Positions 19,936-31,081 of a DNA stretch of 64,000 nt are shown piece after piece. The translations under genes and the position numbers were made by a program. Source of the DNA: an uncultured Bacteroides sp. (GTDB lineage Bacteria > Bacteroidota > Bacteroidia > Bacteroidales > Bacteroidaceae). The stretch lies in the NCBI GenBank assembly GCA_945833835.1, contig CAMAFR010000002.1:1-64000 (forward strand), given 5' to 3'. The stretch's first letter is position 1; each line of letters opens with the position of its first letter. A model generated the notes under the pieces. That model was not told where the DNA came from, searched no databases, and saw nothing but the letters and a program-made list of their open reading frames with translations.

Positions 19936-19994
19936 TGTTATGTTTTAGGGTTTTTGTATTTCTTTGAGGAGGAGTCTGAACCGTGCCGAGGTGT

Positions 19995-20408
19995 TCATGC
20001 CAGCAGGGCCAGTGCCTTGTCTTCGGCCGCTTCCATGATTTCTCGTTCGCCCGGTCCTTTATCGTTGATGCCGACCAAATGCAGGATGCCGTGGATGATG
20101 ACCCGGTGGAGCTCTGTCTCGTAAGAGGCCCCAAACTGTTCGGCGTTAGTCCGTACCGTATCGAGGCTGATGAACAGGTCGCCCGACAGACGTTTCCCTT
20201 CGCAGTAATCGAACGTGATGATGTCGGTGTAATAATCATGTTGCAGGTATTGGCGGTTGACCTCCAGGATTTTCTCGTCAGAGCAAAAGATATAGGCAAT
20301 GTCGCCGATGCGTTTGCCGTATGACTCGGCTACGGCTTTTATCCAGGCGGTGGTGGTCTGCGGTTGGATGTCGGGCATAGCTACGCCCTCTGTTTGATAA
20401 GTAATCAT
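19995..20408 (-). CDS. ybeY: endoribonuclease YbeY / rRNA maturation factor
   Basis: C-terminal HRVIIHGILHLVGINDKG (H-x3-H-x5-H type). Confidence 0.92.
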   Translation of the reverse strand: MITYQTEGVAMPDIQPQTTTAWIKAVAESYGKRIGDIAYIFCSDEKILEVNRQYLQHDYYTDIITFDYCEGKRLSGDLFISLDTVRTNAEQFGASYETELHRVIIHGILHLVGINDKGPGEREIMEAAEDKALALLA

Positions 20409-20416
20409 ATCGTTTT

Positions 20417-21649
20417 TCAGTTGAAGAATAAATAACAGATGAAGATGGCGGCCAGGATGCCTGCCAAGTCGGCCAATAGTCCGCAGGTGACGGCATGCCG
20501 GGTCTTGACGATGCCTACACTACCGAAATAGACCGCCAGAATATAGAAGGTCGTGTCTGTCGATCCTTGGAAAATGCAGGCCAGCCGGCCGACGAAGGAG
20601 TCGGCACCATAAGTGCTCATGGCATCTACCATCAGTCCTCTGGCACCGCCTCCGCTCAGCGGTTTCATCATGGCGGTAGGCAAGGCAGCTACGAAATCAC
20701 TGTTGATGCCACAACCGGTGATGAAGCCGGCGACACCCTGTATCAGGTAATCCATGCAGCCCGAAGCGCGGAAGACACCGATGGCCACCAGGATGGCCAC
20801 CAGGTAGGGGATGATGCGTACGGCGGTGGTGAATCCTTCCTTGGCACCTTCGACAAACGTGTCATACACGTTAATGCGTTTCCTCATGCCTGCCAATATG
20901 AAACCGATGATGATGACAAAAAGGATGACGTTGGCAGCGGTGGTGGAGTAGATGTCTATCTGCTCTTTGGCAAGTGTCGCGAAGCCATAGATGATGCCGG
21001 CGATAAACAGGGAAGTCCCTCCGAGAAACAGCAGGAGGGTGCGGTTGAGCAGGCGGATGCGCTGGTACAGGCTCACTGCAATGATACCTGCCAGGGTAGA
21101 GAAGAACGTGCTCAGCAGGATGGGGACAAAGACGTCTGTTGGCTGCGCGGCCCCCATCTGGGCGCGGTAGACCATGATGCTGATGGGTATGATGGTCAAT
21201 CCCGATGTGTTGAGCACCAGAAACATGATCATCGGGTTGCTGGCCGTGTCTTTTTTCGGATTCAACGCCTGCAGTCCTTCCATGGCTTTCAGTCCCAACG
21301 GGGTGGCGGCATTGTCCAGTCCCAGCATGTTGGCGGCAAGGTTCATAAAGATACTGCCGGTCACCGGATGCCCTTTCGGAATGTCGGGAAAGAGTTTCTC
21401 GAACAGCGGGCCGAGCCATTTTGAGAACAGGCGGATGATGCCTCCTTTTTCTCCGATTTGCATGATGCCCATCCATAATGACAGGACACCGGTCAGTCCT
21501 AAGGATATCTCGAAGGCGGTTTTGGAGGAATCGAAAGTGGCCTGGATGATGGCCGGGAATACAGTTGTGTCACCCCAACCTATCAGCCGAATCAGGGCGA
21601 CGGCAAAGGCACAAAGAAAAAACGCAATCCAAATGTAATTTAAAACCAT
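20417..21649 (-). CDS. nucleoside-recognition-domain membrane protein (SpmA/SpmB-like fusion)
   Basis: 410 aa polytopic protein; NMLGLDNAATPLGLKAME (SpmA-like) and C-terminal GVFRASGCMDYLIQG...STDTTFYILAVYFGSVGI (SpmB-like). Confidence 0.82.
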   Translation of the reverse strand: MVLNYIWIAFFLCAFAVALIRLIGWGDTTVFPAIIQATFDSSKTAFEISLGLTGVLSLWMGIMQIGEKGGIIRLFSKWLGPLFEKLFPDIPKGHPVTGSIFMNLAANMLGLDNAATPLGLKAMEGLQALNPKKDTASNPMIMFLVLNTSGLTIIPISIMVYRAQMGAAQPTDVFVPILLSTFFSTLAGIIAVSLYQRIRLLNRTLLLFLGGTSLFIAGIIYGFATLAKEQIDIYSTTAANVILFVIIIGFILAGMRKRINVYDTFVEGAKEGFTTAVRIIPYLVAILVAIGVFRASGCMDYLIQGVAGFITGCGINSDFVAALPTAMMKPLSGGGARGLMVDAMSTYGADSFVGRLACIFQGSTDTTFYILAVYFGSVGIVKTRHAVTCGLLADLAGILAAIFICYLFFN

Positions 21650-21686
21650 GTGTCAATTTTTAGAATCCTACGAATATTTAACCCGA

Positions 21687-21694
21687 CAAAAGTA
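21687..21694 (-). promoter_or_regulatory. Bacteroidota -7 element for the SpmAB-like gene
   Basis: Plus-strand CAAAAGTA is minus-strand TACTTTTG. Confidence 0.5.
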
Positions 21695-21715
21695 CGGATT
21701 TTAATCTGAAAACGA

Positions 21716-21723
21716 TAACTTTG
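21716..21723 (+). promoter_or_regulatory. Bacteroidota -7 element immediately before the DUF3810-like gene
   Basis: TAACTTTG ends 5 nt before the ATG at 21729. Confidence 0.5.
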
Positions 21724-21728
21724 CTTCT

Positions 21729-22769
21729 ATGAAAAACAGACGGTTTCGACAGATTCGTTGGGGAGCATTGGCCCTGCTTGTCGGGGGTGTATGGGGGTTC
21801 TGCTATTGTCCCGGAGCGGGGGAGTGGTATGCCCGTCACTGCTATCCGTCCATTTCTTACGGCTTGTCACGGTTGGCCTCCGTAGTACCTTTCTCTTTGG
21901 AGGAGGTGCTGGTAATAGGGGGTGGTGCGGCCGCGTTGGTGGCCATGATGGCAGCCAGGAGCCAAGGTGTGCGCTGGAGGAAGCTGGCGGCTGTGGTCCT
22001 GGAATCGGTCCTGTGGTTGTACGTCTGGTTCTATTGGGCATGGGGTATGAACTACTTCCGGGCAGGGCTTCTGGAACGGGTGGGTGTGGAGCATGCCGTT
22101 TATGACGAAACACGGTTCCGGGCGTTTCTGGCCGATTATACCAGCCGGCTGAATGCAGCCTATCTGCCTGAGCAACCATTGGACTTGCCGGTATTGCAGG
22201 AGCTCCTCCAAACAGCGTTCGGCCAGGTGGAAGCTGTGTACGGGTTGTGCCGGCCCTATCCGTTCCAGCATCCGAAACGTTCCTGCTGCAATGCCCTTTA
22301 TTCCGGAGTCGGTGTGCTGGGATATATGGGGCCTTTTTTTGCCGAGTCGCACGTCAATCACGATTTGCTTGTGCGTCAGTATCCGTTTACGTATGCCCAT
22401 GAGTTGTCCCATCTGTTGGGAGTCAGCAGTGAGGCGGAGGCCAACTATTGGGCCTATCGCATCTGTATCAGTTCGACCGATGCCTATGTCCGCTTTTGCG
22501 GTTATTACGGACTGTTGGGCTATGTGCTGACCAATGCCCAAGGAGCGTTGCCACAGGAAGACTTCGTGGCATGGTGGCAGACGGTGCGGCCGGAAGTGAG
22601 ACGTGCCTATCGGGAGCACCGTTTGTATTGGCGGCAGAAGTACAGCCCCTTGCTGGGCCATGTGCAGGACAAACTCTATACCCTCTATCTGAAAGGCAAC
22701 AAGATCTCCTCGGGCCAGAAAAACTATGCACAGGTGATTGATCTCCTTCTGTCGTTGCCGGCCTTATGA
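21729..22769 (+). CDS. DUF3810-like membrane protein with HExxH motif
   Basis: 346 aa; N-terminal transmembrane segments and YAHELSHLLGVSSEAEANYWAYRIC. Confidence 0.75.
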   Translation: MKNRRFRQIRWGALALLVGGVWGFCYCPGAGEWYARHCYPSISYGLSRLASVVPFSLEEVLVIGGGAAALVAMMAARSQGVRWRKLAAVVLESVLWLYVWFYWAWGMNYFRAGLLERVGVEHAVYDETRFRAFLADYTSRLNAAYLPEQPLDLPVLQELLQTAFGQVEAVYGLCRPYPFQHPKRSCCNALYSGVGVLGYMGPFFAESHVNHDLLVRQYPFTYAHELSHLLGVSSEAEANYWAYRICISSTDAYVRFCGYYGLLGYVLTNAQGALPQEDFVAWWQTVRPEVRRAYREHRLYWRQKYSPLLGHVQDKLYTLYLKGNKISSGQKNYAQVIDLLLSLPAL

Positions 22770-22865
22770 ATGGCCGATGATTTTTCTTGGGCAGAGTGGC
22801 CGGTACTTCTCAGAAAAAAGTGTTAACTTTACCGCTTGAAGTTTTACTTAGATAATAAAGAACAG

Positions 22866-24008
22866 ATGGCCATCATTATTAAGAAAGTAAGTTCGCAAAA
22901 AGAACTGAAGACTTTTATCCGCTTCAACTATGAGTTGTACAAGAATAATCCTTATTCGGTGCCCGACTTGTACGATGATATGGTCAATACATTCAGCCCG
23001 CAGAAGAATGCGGCGTTTGAATTTTGCGAGGCGGATTATTTTCTTGCCTACGAAGGCGATAAGGTAGTGGGACGTGTCGCCGCTATCATCAATAAGCGAG
23101 CCAACTCTACTTGGAACAAGAAGGAAGTACGTTTCGGATGGATTGACTTTGTGGACAATCCTGAGGTTTCGGCAGCCCTGCTCAGGCAGGTGGAAGACTG
23201 GGGCCGGCAGCGTGGTATGGAAACGGTGGTCGGACCGTTGGGCTTTACGGACATGGATGCCGAGGGAATGTTGGTGGAAGGTTTTGACCAGTTGAGTACC
23301 ATGGCAACTATCTATAATTATCCCTACTATCCGCAACACATGGAACGGTTGGGTTTCGAGAAGGAAGCCGACTGGGTGGAATTCAAGCTGACCGTGCCCG
23401 ATGCCTTGCCAGAGAAGTTCAAGCGTATTTCAGAAATCATTCTTCAAAAATATAAGCTGAAAATTGTCAAGCCGACCAAAAAGACCATTCGGGAGAAGAA
23501 CTACGGACAGCGGATTTTCGAACTCATCAATGAGTCGTATGCGCCGCTCTACGGATTCTCTAAAATGACACAAGGACAGATAGACCAGTATGTCAAGATG
23601 TACCTGCCATTGCTCGACCTCCGCATGGTGACCTTGGTCGAGAACGAGGCGGAAGAGCTGGTGGCTGTAGGCATCTCGATGGCGTCCATGTCGGAGGCTC
23701 TGCAGAAGGCCAAAGGACGGCTGTTGCCTTTCGGATGGTTCCACCTGTTGAAGGCCTTGTACTGGAGACGATCCAAGACACTCGACCTCTTGTTGGTGGG
23801 AGTCAAGCCCGAATATCAGAGCAAGGGGGTCAACGCATTGTTGTTCTACGACCTTGTCCCAATCTACCAGCAGTTGGGTTTCGAATACGGCGAGAGCAAT
23901 CCAGAACTGGAGGAGAACAAGAAAGTGCAGTCGCAATGGAGCGCTTTCGAATCGGTCATCCACAAGCGCCGCCGTGCTTTCAAGAAAGACATCGTGCCAG
24001 CCGAGTGA
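22866..24008 (+). CDS. GNAT-like N-acetyltransferase family / conserved hypothetical
   Basis: MAIIIKKVSSQKELKTFIRFNYELYKNNPYSVPDL...; C-terminal LLLVGVKPEYQSKGVNALLFYDL resembles a GNAT motif A. Confidence 0.65.
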   Translation: MAIIIKKVSSQKELKTFIRFNYELYKNNPYSVPDLYDDMVNTFSPQKNAAFEFCEADYFLAYEGDKVVGRVAAIINKRANSTWNKKEVRFGWIDFVDNPEVSAALLRQVEDWGRQRGMETVVGPLGFTDMDAEGMLVEGFDQLSTMATIYNYPYYPQHMERLGFEKEADWVEFKLTVPDALPEKFKRISEIILQKYKLKIVKPTKKTIREKNYGQRIFELINESYAPLYGFSKMTQGQIDQYVKMYLPLLDLRMVTLVENEAEELVAVGISMASMSEALQKAKGRLLPFGWFHLLKALYWRRSKTLDLLLVGVKPEYQSKGVNALLFYDLVPIYQQLGFEYGESNPELEENKKVQSQWSAFESVIHKRRRAFKKDIVPAE

Positions 24009-24041
24009 TAGAGAAGAAAAAGAGGCTATATATAATAAGGT

Positions 24042-25976
24042 ATGGAAGAAACGAACGAAAACAAGCAGGCCGTTCCTCCAGTGTCATATACCGAGGAGAA
24101 CATCCGCCATCTGAGCGACATGGAGCATGTGCGTGTCCGTCCGGGGATGTACATTGGCCGGTTGGGCGACGGCTCACAGGCAGAGGACGGCATTTATGTG
24201 TTGCTGAAGGAAGTCATCGACAACAGCATCGATGAGTTCAAAATGGGGGCGGGGAAGCGTATCGATATTCGCATGGAGGAGAACTTGCGGGTTTCTGTCC
24301 GTGACTATGGCAGGGGCATCCCGTTGGGAAGTCTGGTAGATGCCGTGTCCATGCTCAATACCGGCGGTAAGTATGACACCAAGGCATTCAAGAAAAGTGT
24401 CGGACTGAACGGAGTCGGGGCCAAGGCGGTGAATGCCTTGAGTGTCCGTTTCATCGCCCGAAGTATCCGCGACGGACAACAACGGGAGGCCGTGTTTGAG
24501 CGGGGAGAATTGGTGAGCGATGTCACACAGGCTTCCGAGGAAGAGAATGGCACCTATATCTTTTTTGAACCGGACAATACGTTGTTCGTCAACTACCATT
24601 TCCGTCCCGAGTTTATCGAGACGATGCTTCGCAACTATACCTATCTGAATACCGGGCTCGCCATCTACTACAATGACCGCCGCATCATCAGCCGGAACGG
24701 ACTCGAAGACCTGCTGAACGATAACATGACGGCACCGGGCATTTACCCGATAGTCCATCTGAAAGGCGAAGACATCGAGATAGCGTTCACACACAGTCCG
24801 CAGTACGGAGAGGAATACTATTCGTTTGTCAACGGACAGCACACCACCCAAGGCGGTACCCACCAAAGTGCGTTCAAGGAACATCTGGCACGTACCATCA
24901 AGGAGTTCTTCGGGAAGAACTTCGATTTTCAGGATATCCGGAACGGTCTGGTGGCTGCCATCGCTGTCAATGTCATCGAACCGACCTTCGAGAGCCAGAC
25001 AAAAATCAAGTTGGGGTCGTTGACCATGGCTCCCGAAAAGGACGCCGAGGGTCATCCTTATACCTTGTCGGGGGTGAGCGTCAATAAGTTTGTGGGAGAT
25101 TTCGTGAAAGAGAATGTGGACAATTTCCTGCACAAACATCCTGAGATTGCCGATACCCTGCTGCAAAAAATACAGGAATCGGAGAAGGAGCGGAAAGCCA
25201 TTGCCGGTGTGACGAAGATAGCCCGCGAGCGGGCCAAGAAAGCCAATCTGCATAACCGCAAGTTGCGCGACTGCCGCATCCATCTGAATGATGTGAAGGG
25301 CGGCAAGAAAGAAGACGACGACCCGCGTCTGGAGAGTTCTATCTTCATTACCGAGGGCGATTCGGCCAGCGGTTCGATTACCAAAAGCCGCGATGTGAAC
25401 ACCCAGGCGGTTTTCAGTCTGCGCGGCAAACCGCTCAACTCGTTCGGCCTGACCAAGAAGGTGGTGTATGAGAACGAGGAGTTCAACCTTTTGCAGGCGG
25501 CCCTGAATATCGAGGATGGCTTGGACGGACTCAGATATAATAAGGTAATCGTGGCCACCGATGCCGATGTGGACGGCATGCATATCCGGCTGCTGATGAT
25601 TACCTTCTTTCTGCAGTTCTTTCCGGACCTCATCAAGAAAGGGCATGTGTACATCCTCCAGACCCCCTTGTTCCGTGTCCGTAACCGCAAGAAAGGGGTG
25701 TATGAAACCGTCTATTGCTATTCGGAGGAAGAGCGGGTGGCCGCTATCGAGCGGCTGGCACCCAATCCGGAGATTACACGGTTCAAAGGATTGGGGGAGA
25801 TTTCTCCCGATGAGTTCCGTCACTTTATCGGAAAGGATATCCGTCTGGAGCAGGTTACGCTCCGCAAGACCGATGCGGTAAAGGAGTTGTTGGAGTTCTA
25901 TATGGGTAAGAATACCATGGAACGCCAGAATTTCATTATCGACAATCTGGTGGTGGAAGAAGATATTGTGGAATGA
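24042..25976 (+). CDS. DNA topoisomerase IV subunit B / GyrB-type ATPase
   Basis: [44 protein letters not shown] (TOPRIM), [14 protein letters not shown]. Confidence 0.92.
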   Translation: MEETNENKQAVPPVSYTEENIRHLSDMEHVRVRPGMYIGRLGDGSQAEDGIYVLLKEVIDNSIDEFKMGAGKRIDIRMEENLRVSVRDYGRGIPLGSLVDAVSMLNTGGKYDTKAFKKSVGLNGVGAKAVNALSVRFIARSIRDGQQREAVFERGELVSDVTQASEEENGTYIFFEPDNTLFVNYHFRPEFIETMLRNYTYLNTGLAIYYNDRRIISRNGLEDLLNDNMTAPGIYPIVHLKGEDIEIAFTHSPQYGEEYYSFVNGQHTTQGGTHQSAFKEHLARTIKEFFGKNFDFQDIRNGLVAAIAVNVIEPTFESQTKIKLGSLTMAPEKDAEGHPYTLSGVSVNKFVGDFVKENVDNFLHKHPEIADTLLQKIQESEKERKAIAGVTKIARERAKKANLHNRKLRDCRIHLNDVKGGKKEDDDPRLESSIFITEGDSASGSITKSRDVNTQAVFSLRGKPLNSFGLTKKVVYENEEFNLLQAALNIEDGLDGLRYNKVIVATDADVDGMHIRLLMITFFLQFFPDLIKKGHVYILQTPLFRVRNRKKGVYETVYCYSEEERVAAIERLAPNPEITRFKGLGEISPDEFRHFIGKDIRLEQVTLRKTDAVKELLEFYMGKNTMERQNFIIDNLVVEEDIVE

Positions 25977-26029
25977 GTCCTGAGGAGATGCTCCTTTGCG
26001 GACGCTTGACAAACAGAAAGTACAGAGAT

Positions 26030-26491
26030 ATGAAAAAAGCCATTTTCCCAGGGACGTTCGACCCCTTTACCATCGGACATTATTCGGTGGTGCGGCGCGC
26101 CCTTACCTTTATGGATGAAATTATCATAGGCATCGGGGTGAACGAGGCCAAACGCACTTGGTTCCCGACCGAAAGACGGGTGGAGATGATACGCCGTCTG
26201 TATGCTGACGAACCGCGTGTCAAAGTGGAAGCTTATACAGACCTGACCATTGACTTTGCGAACCGACAAGGAGCCAAGTTCATCCTCCGTGGCATTCGCA
26301 CGGTGCGTGATTTTGAGTATGAGGAAACCATTGCCGACATCAACCGTAAGCTGTCGGGCATTGAGACGATTCTGCTCTTTACCGAGCCCGAACTGACTTC
26401 CGTCAGCTCTACCATCGTCCGTGAGCTGTTGCAGTTCGGGAAGGATGTCCGTGAGTTTTTACCCGAAGGCATGGAGATAGACGAACCTTGA
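26030..26491 (+). CDS. coaD: phosphopantetheine adenylyltransferase
   Basis: [36 protein letters not shown]...SSTIVREL. Confidence 0.95.
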   Translation: MKKAIFPGTFDPFTIGHYSVVRRALTFMDEIIIGIGVNEAKRTWFPTERRVEMIRRLYADEPRVKVEAYTDLTIDFANRQGAKFILRGIRTVRDFEYEETIADINRKLSGIETILLFTEPELTSVSSTIVRELLQFGKDVREFLPEGMEIDEP

Positions 26492-26504
26492 AACGCCGGA
26501 TGTT

Positions 26505-28097
26505 ATGAAAAGACTATGCTGTTCAGTAGTCATCGGACTGTCGGTACTGGCATCGCTGATGGCCCAAAACAAGTTACTCAACTCGCCGGCCCGCAAGTTG
26601 CAGCTGGCGGAGTTTGCCATCTCTCATCTGTATGTGGACAACGTGGACGAGGACGGGCTGGTGGAGACAGCCATCGTCAGTATGCTGAAAAAGCTCGACC
26701 CGCATTCTGTCTATTCTGATGCGGAAGAGGTGAAACGCCTGAACGAACCGTTGAAGGGGAATTTCGAAGGCATCGGCATCCAGTTCAATATGGCCTCGGA
26801 TACCCTGTTCATTATCCAACCCGTGTCGGGCGGACCTTCTGAGAAAGTGGGAATCCTGGCAGGTGACCGCATTGTGCAGGTCAATGATACGTTGATAGCC
26901 GGTGTGAAAATGACCACCGATGAGATTATGCGCCGCCTTCGGGGAAAGAAAGGTACGACGGTCGAGCTGAAAATCCTGCGTCGGGGAACACCCGAACTGA
27001 TTCCGTTCACGGTAAAGCGTGATAAGATTCCTGTGTACAGTCTGGACGCTTCGTATATGGTCGATGCCACTATCGGCTATATCCGTATCAGCCGTTTCTC
27101 GGCTACGACAGGAATGGAGTTCGCCGAGGCTTTGCGCAAATTGCAGGCACAGGGCATGCAAGACTTGATTCTGGATCTGCAAGGCAACGGGGGCGGTTAT
27201 CTGAACGCCGCCATTGAGGTGGCCAACCAGTTTTTGGGCAAGAAAGAGCTGATTGTCTATACCGAAGGCCGGCGGAATCCGCGTGCCGAGTTCCATGCAG
27301 AAGGCAATGGCGTGTTTCCAGACGGACGTGTCATTGTTCTGGTCGATGAGTATTCGGCATCGGCCAGCGAGATTGTGGCAGGAGCCTTGCAGGATTGGGA
27401 CCGGGCGACGGTAGTGGGCCGGCGGTCATTCGGCAAAGGATTGGTGCAACGTCCGGTGGATTTGCCCGACGGGTCCATGATCCGCCTGACGGTGGCGCGC
27501 TACTATACCCCTTCCGGACGTTGTATCCAGAAGCCGTATGAGAGCATCGAACAGTACAACCGTGACCTCATAGATCGGTATAACCGTGGCGAGATGCTGA
27601 GCGCTGACAGCATCCATTTCCCCGATTCGTTGAAGTTCAAGACCCTTCGCAAAGGACGTACTGTGTATGGGGGCGGTGGCATTATGCCCGACTGTTTTGT
27701 GCCTGTAGACACGACCTATTATACGAAAGGCTACCTGGAATTGCGGAACAAAGGTGTACTCGTACAGTTCAATCTCCAGCTGATGGACCGTTACCGTAGC
27801 AAGTGGCTGAAGCGATACCGGACGTTCGAGCGGTTTGATGCCGAATTTGAAGTGACGCCTGCCCTGCTGGATGAATTGCAGGCATTGGCCGGCAAACTGG
27901 GAGCCGTTTACAAGGAAGAAGACTTTCAGACGGCACTGCCGCTCCTCAAGACACAGGTGAAAGCCCTTGTTGCCCGTGACTTATGGGACATGAGTGAGTA
28001 TTTTCATGTCATCAACCGTTTGAACGACAGCATGGACAAGGCCGTCGAGTTGTTGAAGGAACAATCAGGAATGGCAGCCGCCAGCATGGAAAAATAA
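26505..28097 (+). CDS. S41-family C-terminal processing peptidase with PDZ domain
   Basis: Signal peptide; PDZ-like GPSEKVGILAGDRIVQVND; VDEYSASASEIVAGALQD and FGKGLVQ. Confidence 0.93.
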   Translation: MKRLCCSVVIGLSVLASLMAQNKLLNSPARKLQLAEFAISHLYVDNVDEDGLVETAIVSMLKKLDPHSVYSDAEEVKRLNEPLKGNFEGIGIQFNMASDTLFIIQPVSGGPSEKVGILAGDRIVQVNDTLIAGVKMTTDEIMRRLRGKKGTTVELKILRRGTPELIPFTVKRDKIPVYSLDASYMVDATIGYIRISRFSATTGMEFAEALRKLQAQGMQDLILDLQGNGGGYLNAAIEVANQFLGKKELIVYTEGRRNPRAEFHAEGNGVFPDGRVIVLVDEYSASASEIVAGALQDWDRATVVGRRSFGKGLVQRPVDLPDGSMIRLTVARYYTPSGRCIQKPYESIEQYNRDLIDRYNRGEMLSADSIHFPDSLKFKTLRKGRTVYGGGGIMPDCFVPVDTTYYTKGYLELRNKGVLVQFNLQLMDRYRSKWLKRYRTFERFDAEFEVTPALLDELQALAGKLGAVYKEEDFQTALPLLKTQVKALVARDLWDMSEYFHVINRLNDSMDKAVELLKEQSGMAAASMEK

Positions 28098-28132
28098 CCT
28101 TATTTTCCATTAAAGAATAATTTCTATAATTG

Positions 28133-28164
28133 TTTGTAATAACAATGGAAATTTCCTACATTTG
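28133..28164 (+). promoter_or_regulatory. Bacteroidota promoter (-33 TTTG, -7 TACATTTG) for the frd/sdh operon
   Basis: TTTG 28133-28136, 20-bp spacer, TACATTTG 28157-28164. Confidence 0.65.
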
Positions 28165-28233
28165 CAAGTAACAAACGGAATTTTCTTCGAAAATCATAGT
28201 TCTAACAATTAAATAATTTAAATTCAATCATTT

Positions 28234-28920
28234 ATGTGGTTAAGTAATTCATCTATTGGAAGGAAAGTGGTGATGAGTGTAACTGGTATCGCCCTTGTCC
28301 TGTTTCTGACATTTCACATGGCGATGAACTGTGTAGCTTTGGTCTCGGGCGAAGCATACAACATGGTCTGTGAGTTTCTGGGCGCCAACTGGTATGCTTT
28401 GGTGGCTACTGTAGGTTTGGCAGCACTGTTTGTGATTCACATCATTTACGCTTTCTGGCTGACCGTACAGAACCGTGCGGCCCGCGGTAGCGAACGTTAC
28501 GCAGTCACTTCGACGCCGAAGAACGTGGAATGGGCCTCTCAAAACATGTTGGCATTGGGTGTCATCGTTATCCTTGGTGTGGCACTGCACCTTTTCAACT
28601 TCTGGTACAAAATGCAGTTTGCCGAAATCATCGGTAACCCGATGATGGGTGGTCTGCATGCAGCCGATGGCTATGGCTACATCCTGCAGACGTTCGGATG
28701 CCCCGTTTATTTTGTGCTCTACATCGTATGGCTGGTAGCCCTGTGGTTCCACCTGACCCACGGTTTCTGGAGTGCTATGCAGACACTGGGTTGGAACAAC
28801 ACTCTTTGGATCAACCGTTGGAAATGCATCTCCAACATCTATTCTACCATCGTAGTGCTGGGATTCATGCTGGTGGCAGTCGTATTCTTCCTCAAGGGCC
28901 TTTGCTGCGGCGCTTGTTAA
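28234..28920 (+). CDS. sdhC: succinate dehydrogenase/fumarate reductase cytochrome b subunit
   Basis: 5-TM protein, HMAMNCVALVSGEAYN, WFHLTHGFWSAMQTLGWN; next to the A and B subunits. Confidence 0.92.
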   Translation: MWLSNSSIGRKVVMSVTGIALVLFLTFHMAMNCVALVSGEAYNMVCEFLGANWYALVATVGLAALFVIHIIYAFWLTVQNRAARGSERYAVTSTPKNVEWASQNMLALGVIVILGVALHLFNFWYKMQFAEIIGNPMMGGLHAADGYGYILQTFGCPVYFVLYIVWLVALWFHLTHGFWSAMQTLGWNNTLWINRWKCISNIYSTIVVLGFMLVAVVFFLKGLCCGAC

Positions 28921-28952
28921 TTAACGTGTAACTGATTAAATTGAAAAACATT

Positions 28953-30935
28953 ATGACTAAGATAATTGATTCTAAGATTCCTGAAGGCCCGATAGCTGAG
29001 AAATGGACTAATTATAAAGCTCATCAGAAATTGGTGAACCCGGCTAACAAACGTCGTTTGGATATCATCGTGGTTGGTACAGGTCTGGCCGGTGCGTCGG
29101 CTGCCGCCTCTCTGGGTGAAATGGGTTTCCGTGTGTTTAACTTCTGCATCCAGGATTCTCCCCGTCGTGCCCACTCTATCGCTGCACAGGGAGGTATCAA
29201 TGCCGCCAAGAACTATCAGAACGATGGTGACTCGGTTTACCGTCTGTTCTATGATACAGTGAAGGGTGGTGACTACCGTGCCCGTGAAGCCAACGTTTAC
29301 CGTCTGGCCGAAGTTTCCAACAACATTATCGACCAGTGTGTGGCACAAGGCGTGCCGTTTGCCCGTGAATATGGAGGTACGCTTGCCAACCGTTCGTTTG
29401 GTGGTGCTCAGGTATCGCGTACGTTCTATGCCAAAGGACAGACCGGACAGCAGTTGTTGCTGGGCGCTTACTCAGCATTGAGCCGCCAGGTAGGTGCCGG
29501 TACGGTGAAGCTCTATACCCGTTATGAAATGGAAGATGTTGTCATCGTGGACGGTCGCGCCCGCGGTATCATTGCCAAAAATCTTGTGACCGGTAAGCTC
29601 GAACGTTTTGCCGCACACGCAGTGGTGATTGCTACCGGTGGTTATGGCAACGCTTACTTCTTGTCTACCAACGCAATGGCATGTAACTGTACGGCTGCTA
29701 TGGCTTGCTACCGCAAGGGTGCATGGTTTGCCAACCCGGCTTATGTGCAGATTCACCCCACTTGTATCCCGGTACATGGCGACAAGCAGTCTAAACTGAC
29801 GTTGATGTCTGAATCACTCCGTAACGACGGACGTATCTGGGTGCCGAAGAAGATTGAAGATGCCAAAGCATTGCAGGCCGGTACCAAGAAAGGCAGTGAT
29901 ATTCCTGAAGAAGACCGTGACTACTATCTGGAACGCCGTTATCCGGCATTCGGTAACCTGGTTCCGCGTGACGTGGCTTCACGTGCTGCTAAGGAACGTT
30001 GTGACAAAGGCTTTGGTGTCAACAATACCGGTCTGGCCGTCTTCCTCGACTTCTCTGAAAGTATCGAACGTCTGGGCATTGATGTCGTACGTCAGCGTTA
30101 TGGCAACCTCTTCGATATGTACGAAGAAATCACCGATGTCAATCCGGGTCAGCTGGCCAACGAAATCAAGGGCGTGAAATATTATAACCCGATGATGATT
30201 TATCCGGCTATCCACTATACGATGGGCGGTATCTGGGTTGACTATGAACTCCAGACTTCCATCAAGGGTCTGTTCGCTATCGGCGAATGTAACTTCTCTG
30301 ACCACGGTGCCAACCGTCTGGGTGCCTCTGCATTGATGCAGGGTCTTGCCGATGGTTACTTCGTATTGCCTTATACCATCCAGAACTATCTGGCTGACCA
30401 GATTACGGTTCCCCGCTTCTCTACCGACCTGCCCGAATTCGCAGCTGCAGAAAAGGCCGTACAGGACAAGATTGATCACCTGATGAACATCAAGGGTAAG
30501 AAGTCTGTAGACTCTATCCACAAGGAATTGGGTCACGTTATGTGGGAATATGTTGGTATGGGACGTACTGCCGAAGGCTTGAAGACCGGTTTGGCCAAGC
30601 TGAAAGAAATCCGCAAAGAATTTGAGACCCAGTTGTTCATTCCGGGTTCTAAAGAGGGCATGAACGTTGAGCTCGACAAGGCCATCCGCCTGCAGGACTT
30701 CATTACGATGGGTGAGCTGATTGCGTACGATGCTTTGAACCGTAACGAATCGTGCGGTGGTCACTTCCGTGAAGAGTACCAGACCGAAGAAGGCGAAGCA
30801 AAACGCGACGACCAGAACTTCTTCTATGTGGCTTGCTGGGAATATCAGGGCAGTGATGAAAAGGCACCGACCTTGCTGAAGGAACCGTTGGTTTATGAAG
30901 CTATCAAGGTACAGACCCGTAACTATAAATCATAA
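28953..30935 (+). CDS. sdhA: succinate dehydrogenase/fumarate reductase flavoprotein subunit
   Basis: [44 protein letters not shown] (His-FAD region); start ATG at 28953. Confidence 0.95.
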   Translation: MTKIIDSKIPEGPIAEKWTNYKAHQKLVNPANKRRLDIIVVGTGLAGASAAASLGEMGFRVFNFCIQDSPRRAHSIAAQGGINAAKNYQNDGDSVYRLFYDTVKGGDYRAREANVYRLAEVSNNIIDQCVAQGVPFAREYGGTLANRSFGGAQVSRTFYAKGQTGQQLLLGAYSALSRQVGAGTVKLYTRYEMEDVVIVDGRARGIIAKNLVTGKLERFAAHAVVIATGGYGNAYFLSTNAMACNCTAAMACYRKGAWFANPAYVQIHPTCIPVHGDKQSKLTLMSESLRNDGRIWVPKKIEDAKALQAGTKKGSDIPEEDRDYYLERRYPAFGNLVPRDVASRAAKERCDKGFGVNNTGLAVFLDFSESIERLGIDVVRQRYGNLFDMYEEITDVNPGQLANEIKGVKYYNPMMIYPAIHYTMGGIWVDYELQTSIKGLFAIGECNFSDHGANRLGASALMQGLADGYFVLPYTIQNYLADQITVPRFSTDLPEFAAAEKAVQDKIDHLMNIKGKKSVDSIHKELGHVMWEYVGMGRTAEGLKTGLAKLKEIRKEFETQLFIPGSKEGMNVELDKAIRLQDFITMGELIAYDALNRNESCGGHFREEYQTEEGEAKRDDQNFFYVACWEYQGSDEKAPTLLKEPLVYEAIKVQTRNYKS

Positions 30936-31028
30936 ATAAGTTCTTGGGTTTTTAGTTTCTGGACTGGAGCATGTCTTATAGGGTGCATATTCGATGATCG
31001 GAAACTAAGAATGATAGAGCGAAAAACA

Positions 31029-31060
31029 GAGAGCCGGTAGCCGGAAAACAATCGGCTCTC
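31029..31060 (+). repeat. hairpin in the long intergenic region between sdhA and sdhB
   Basis: GAGAGCCG (31029-31036) pairs with CGGCTCTC (31053-31060). Confidence 0.6.
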
Positions 31061-31081
31061 AACTTAAAAACTTAACATAAT

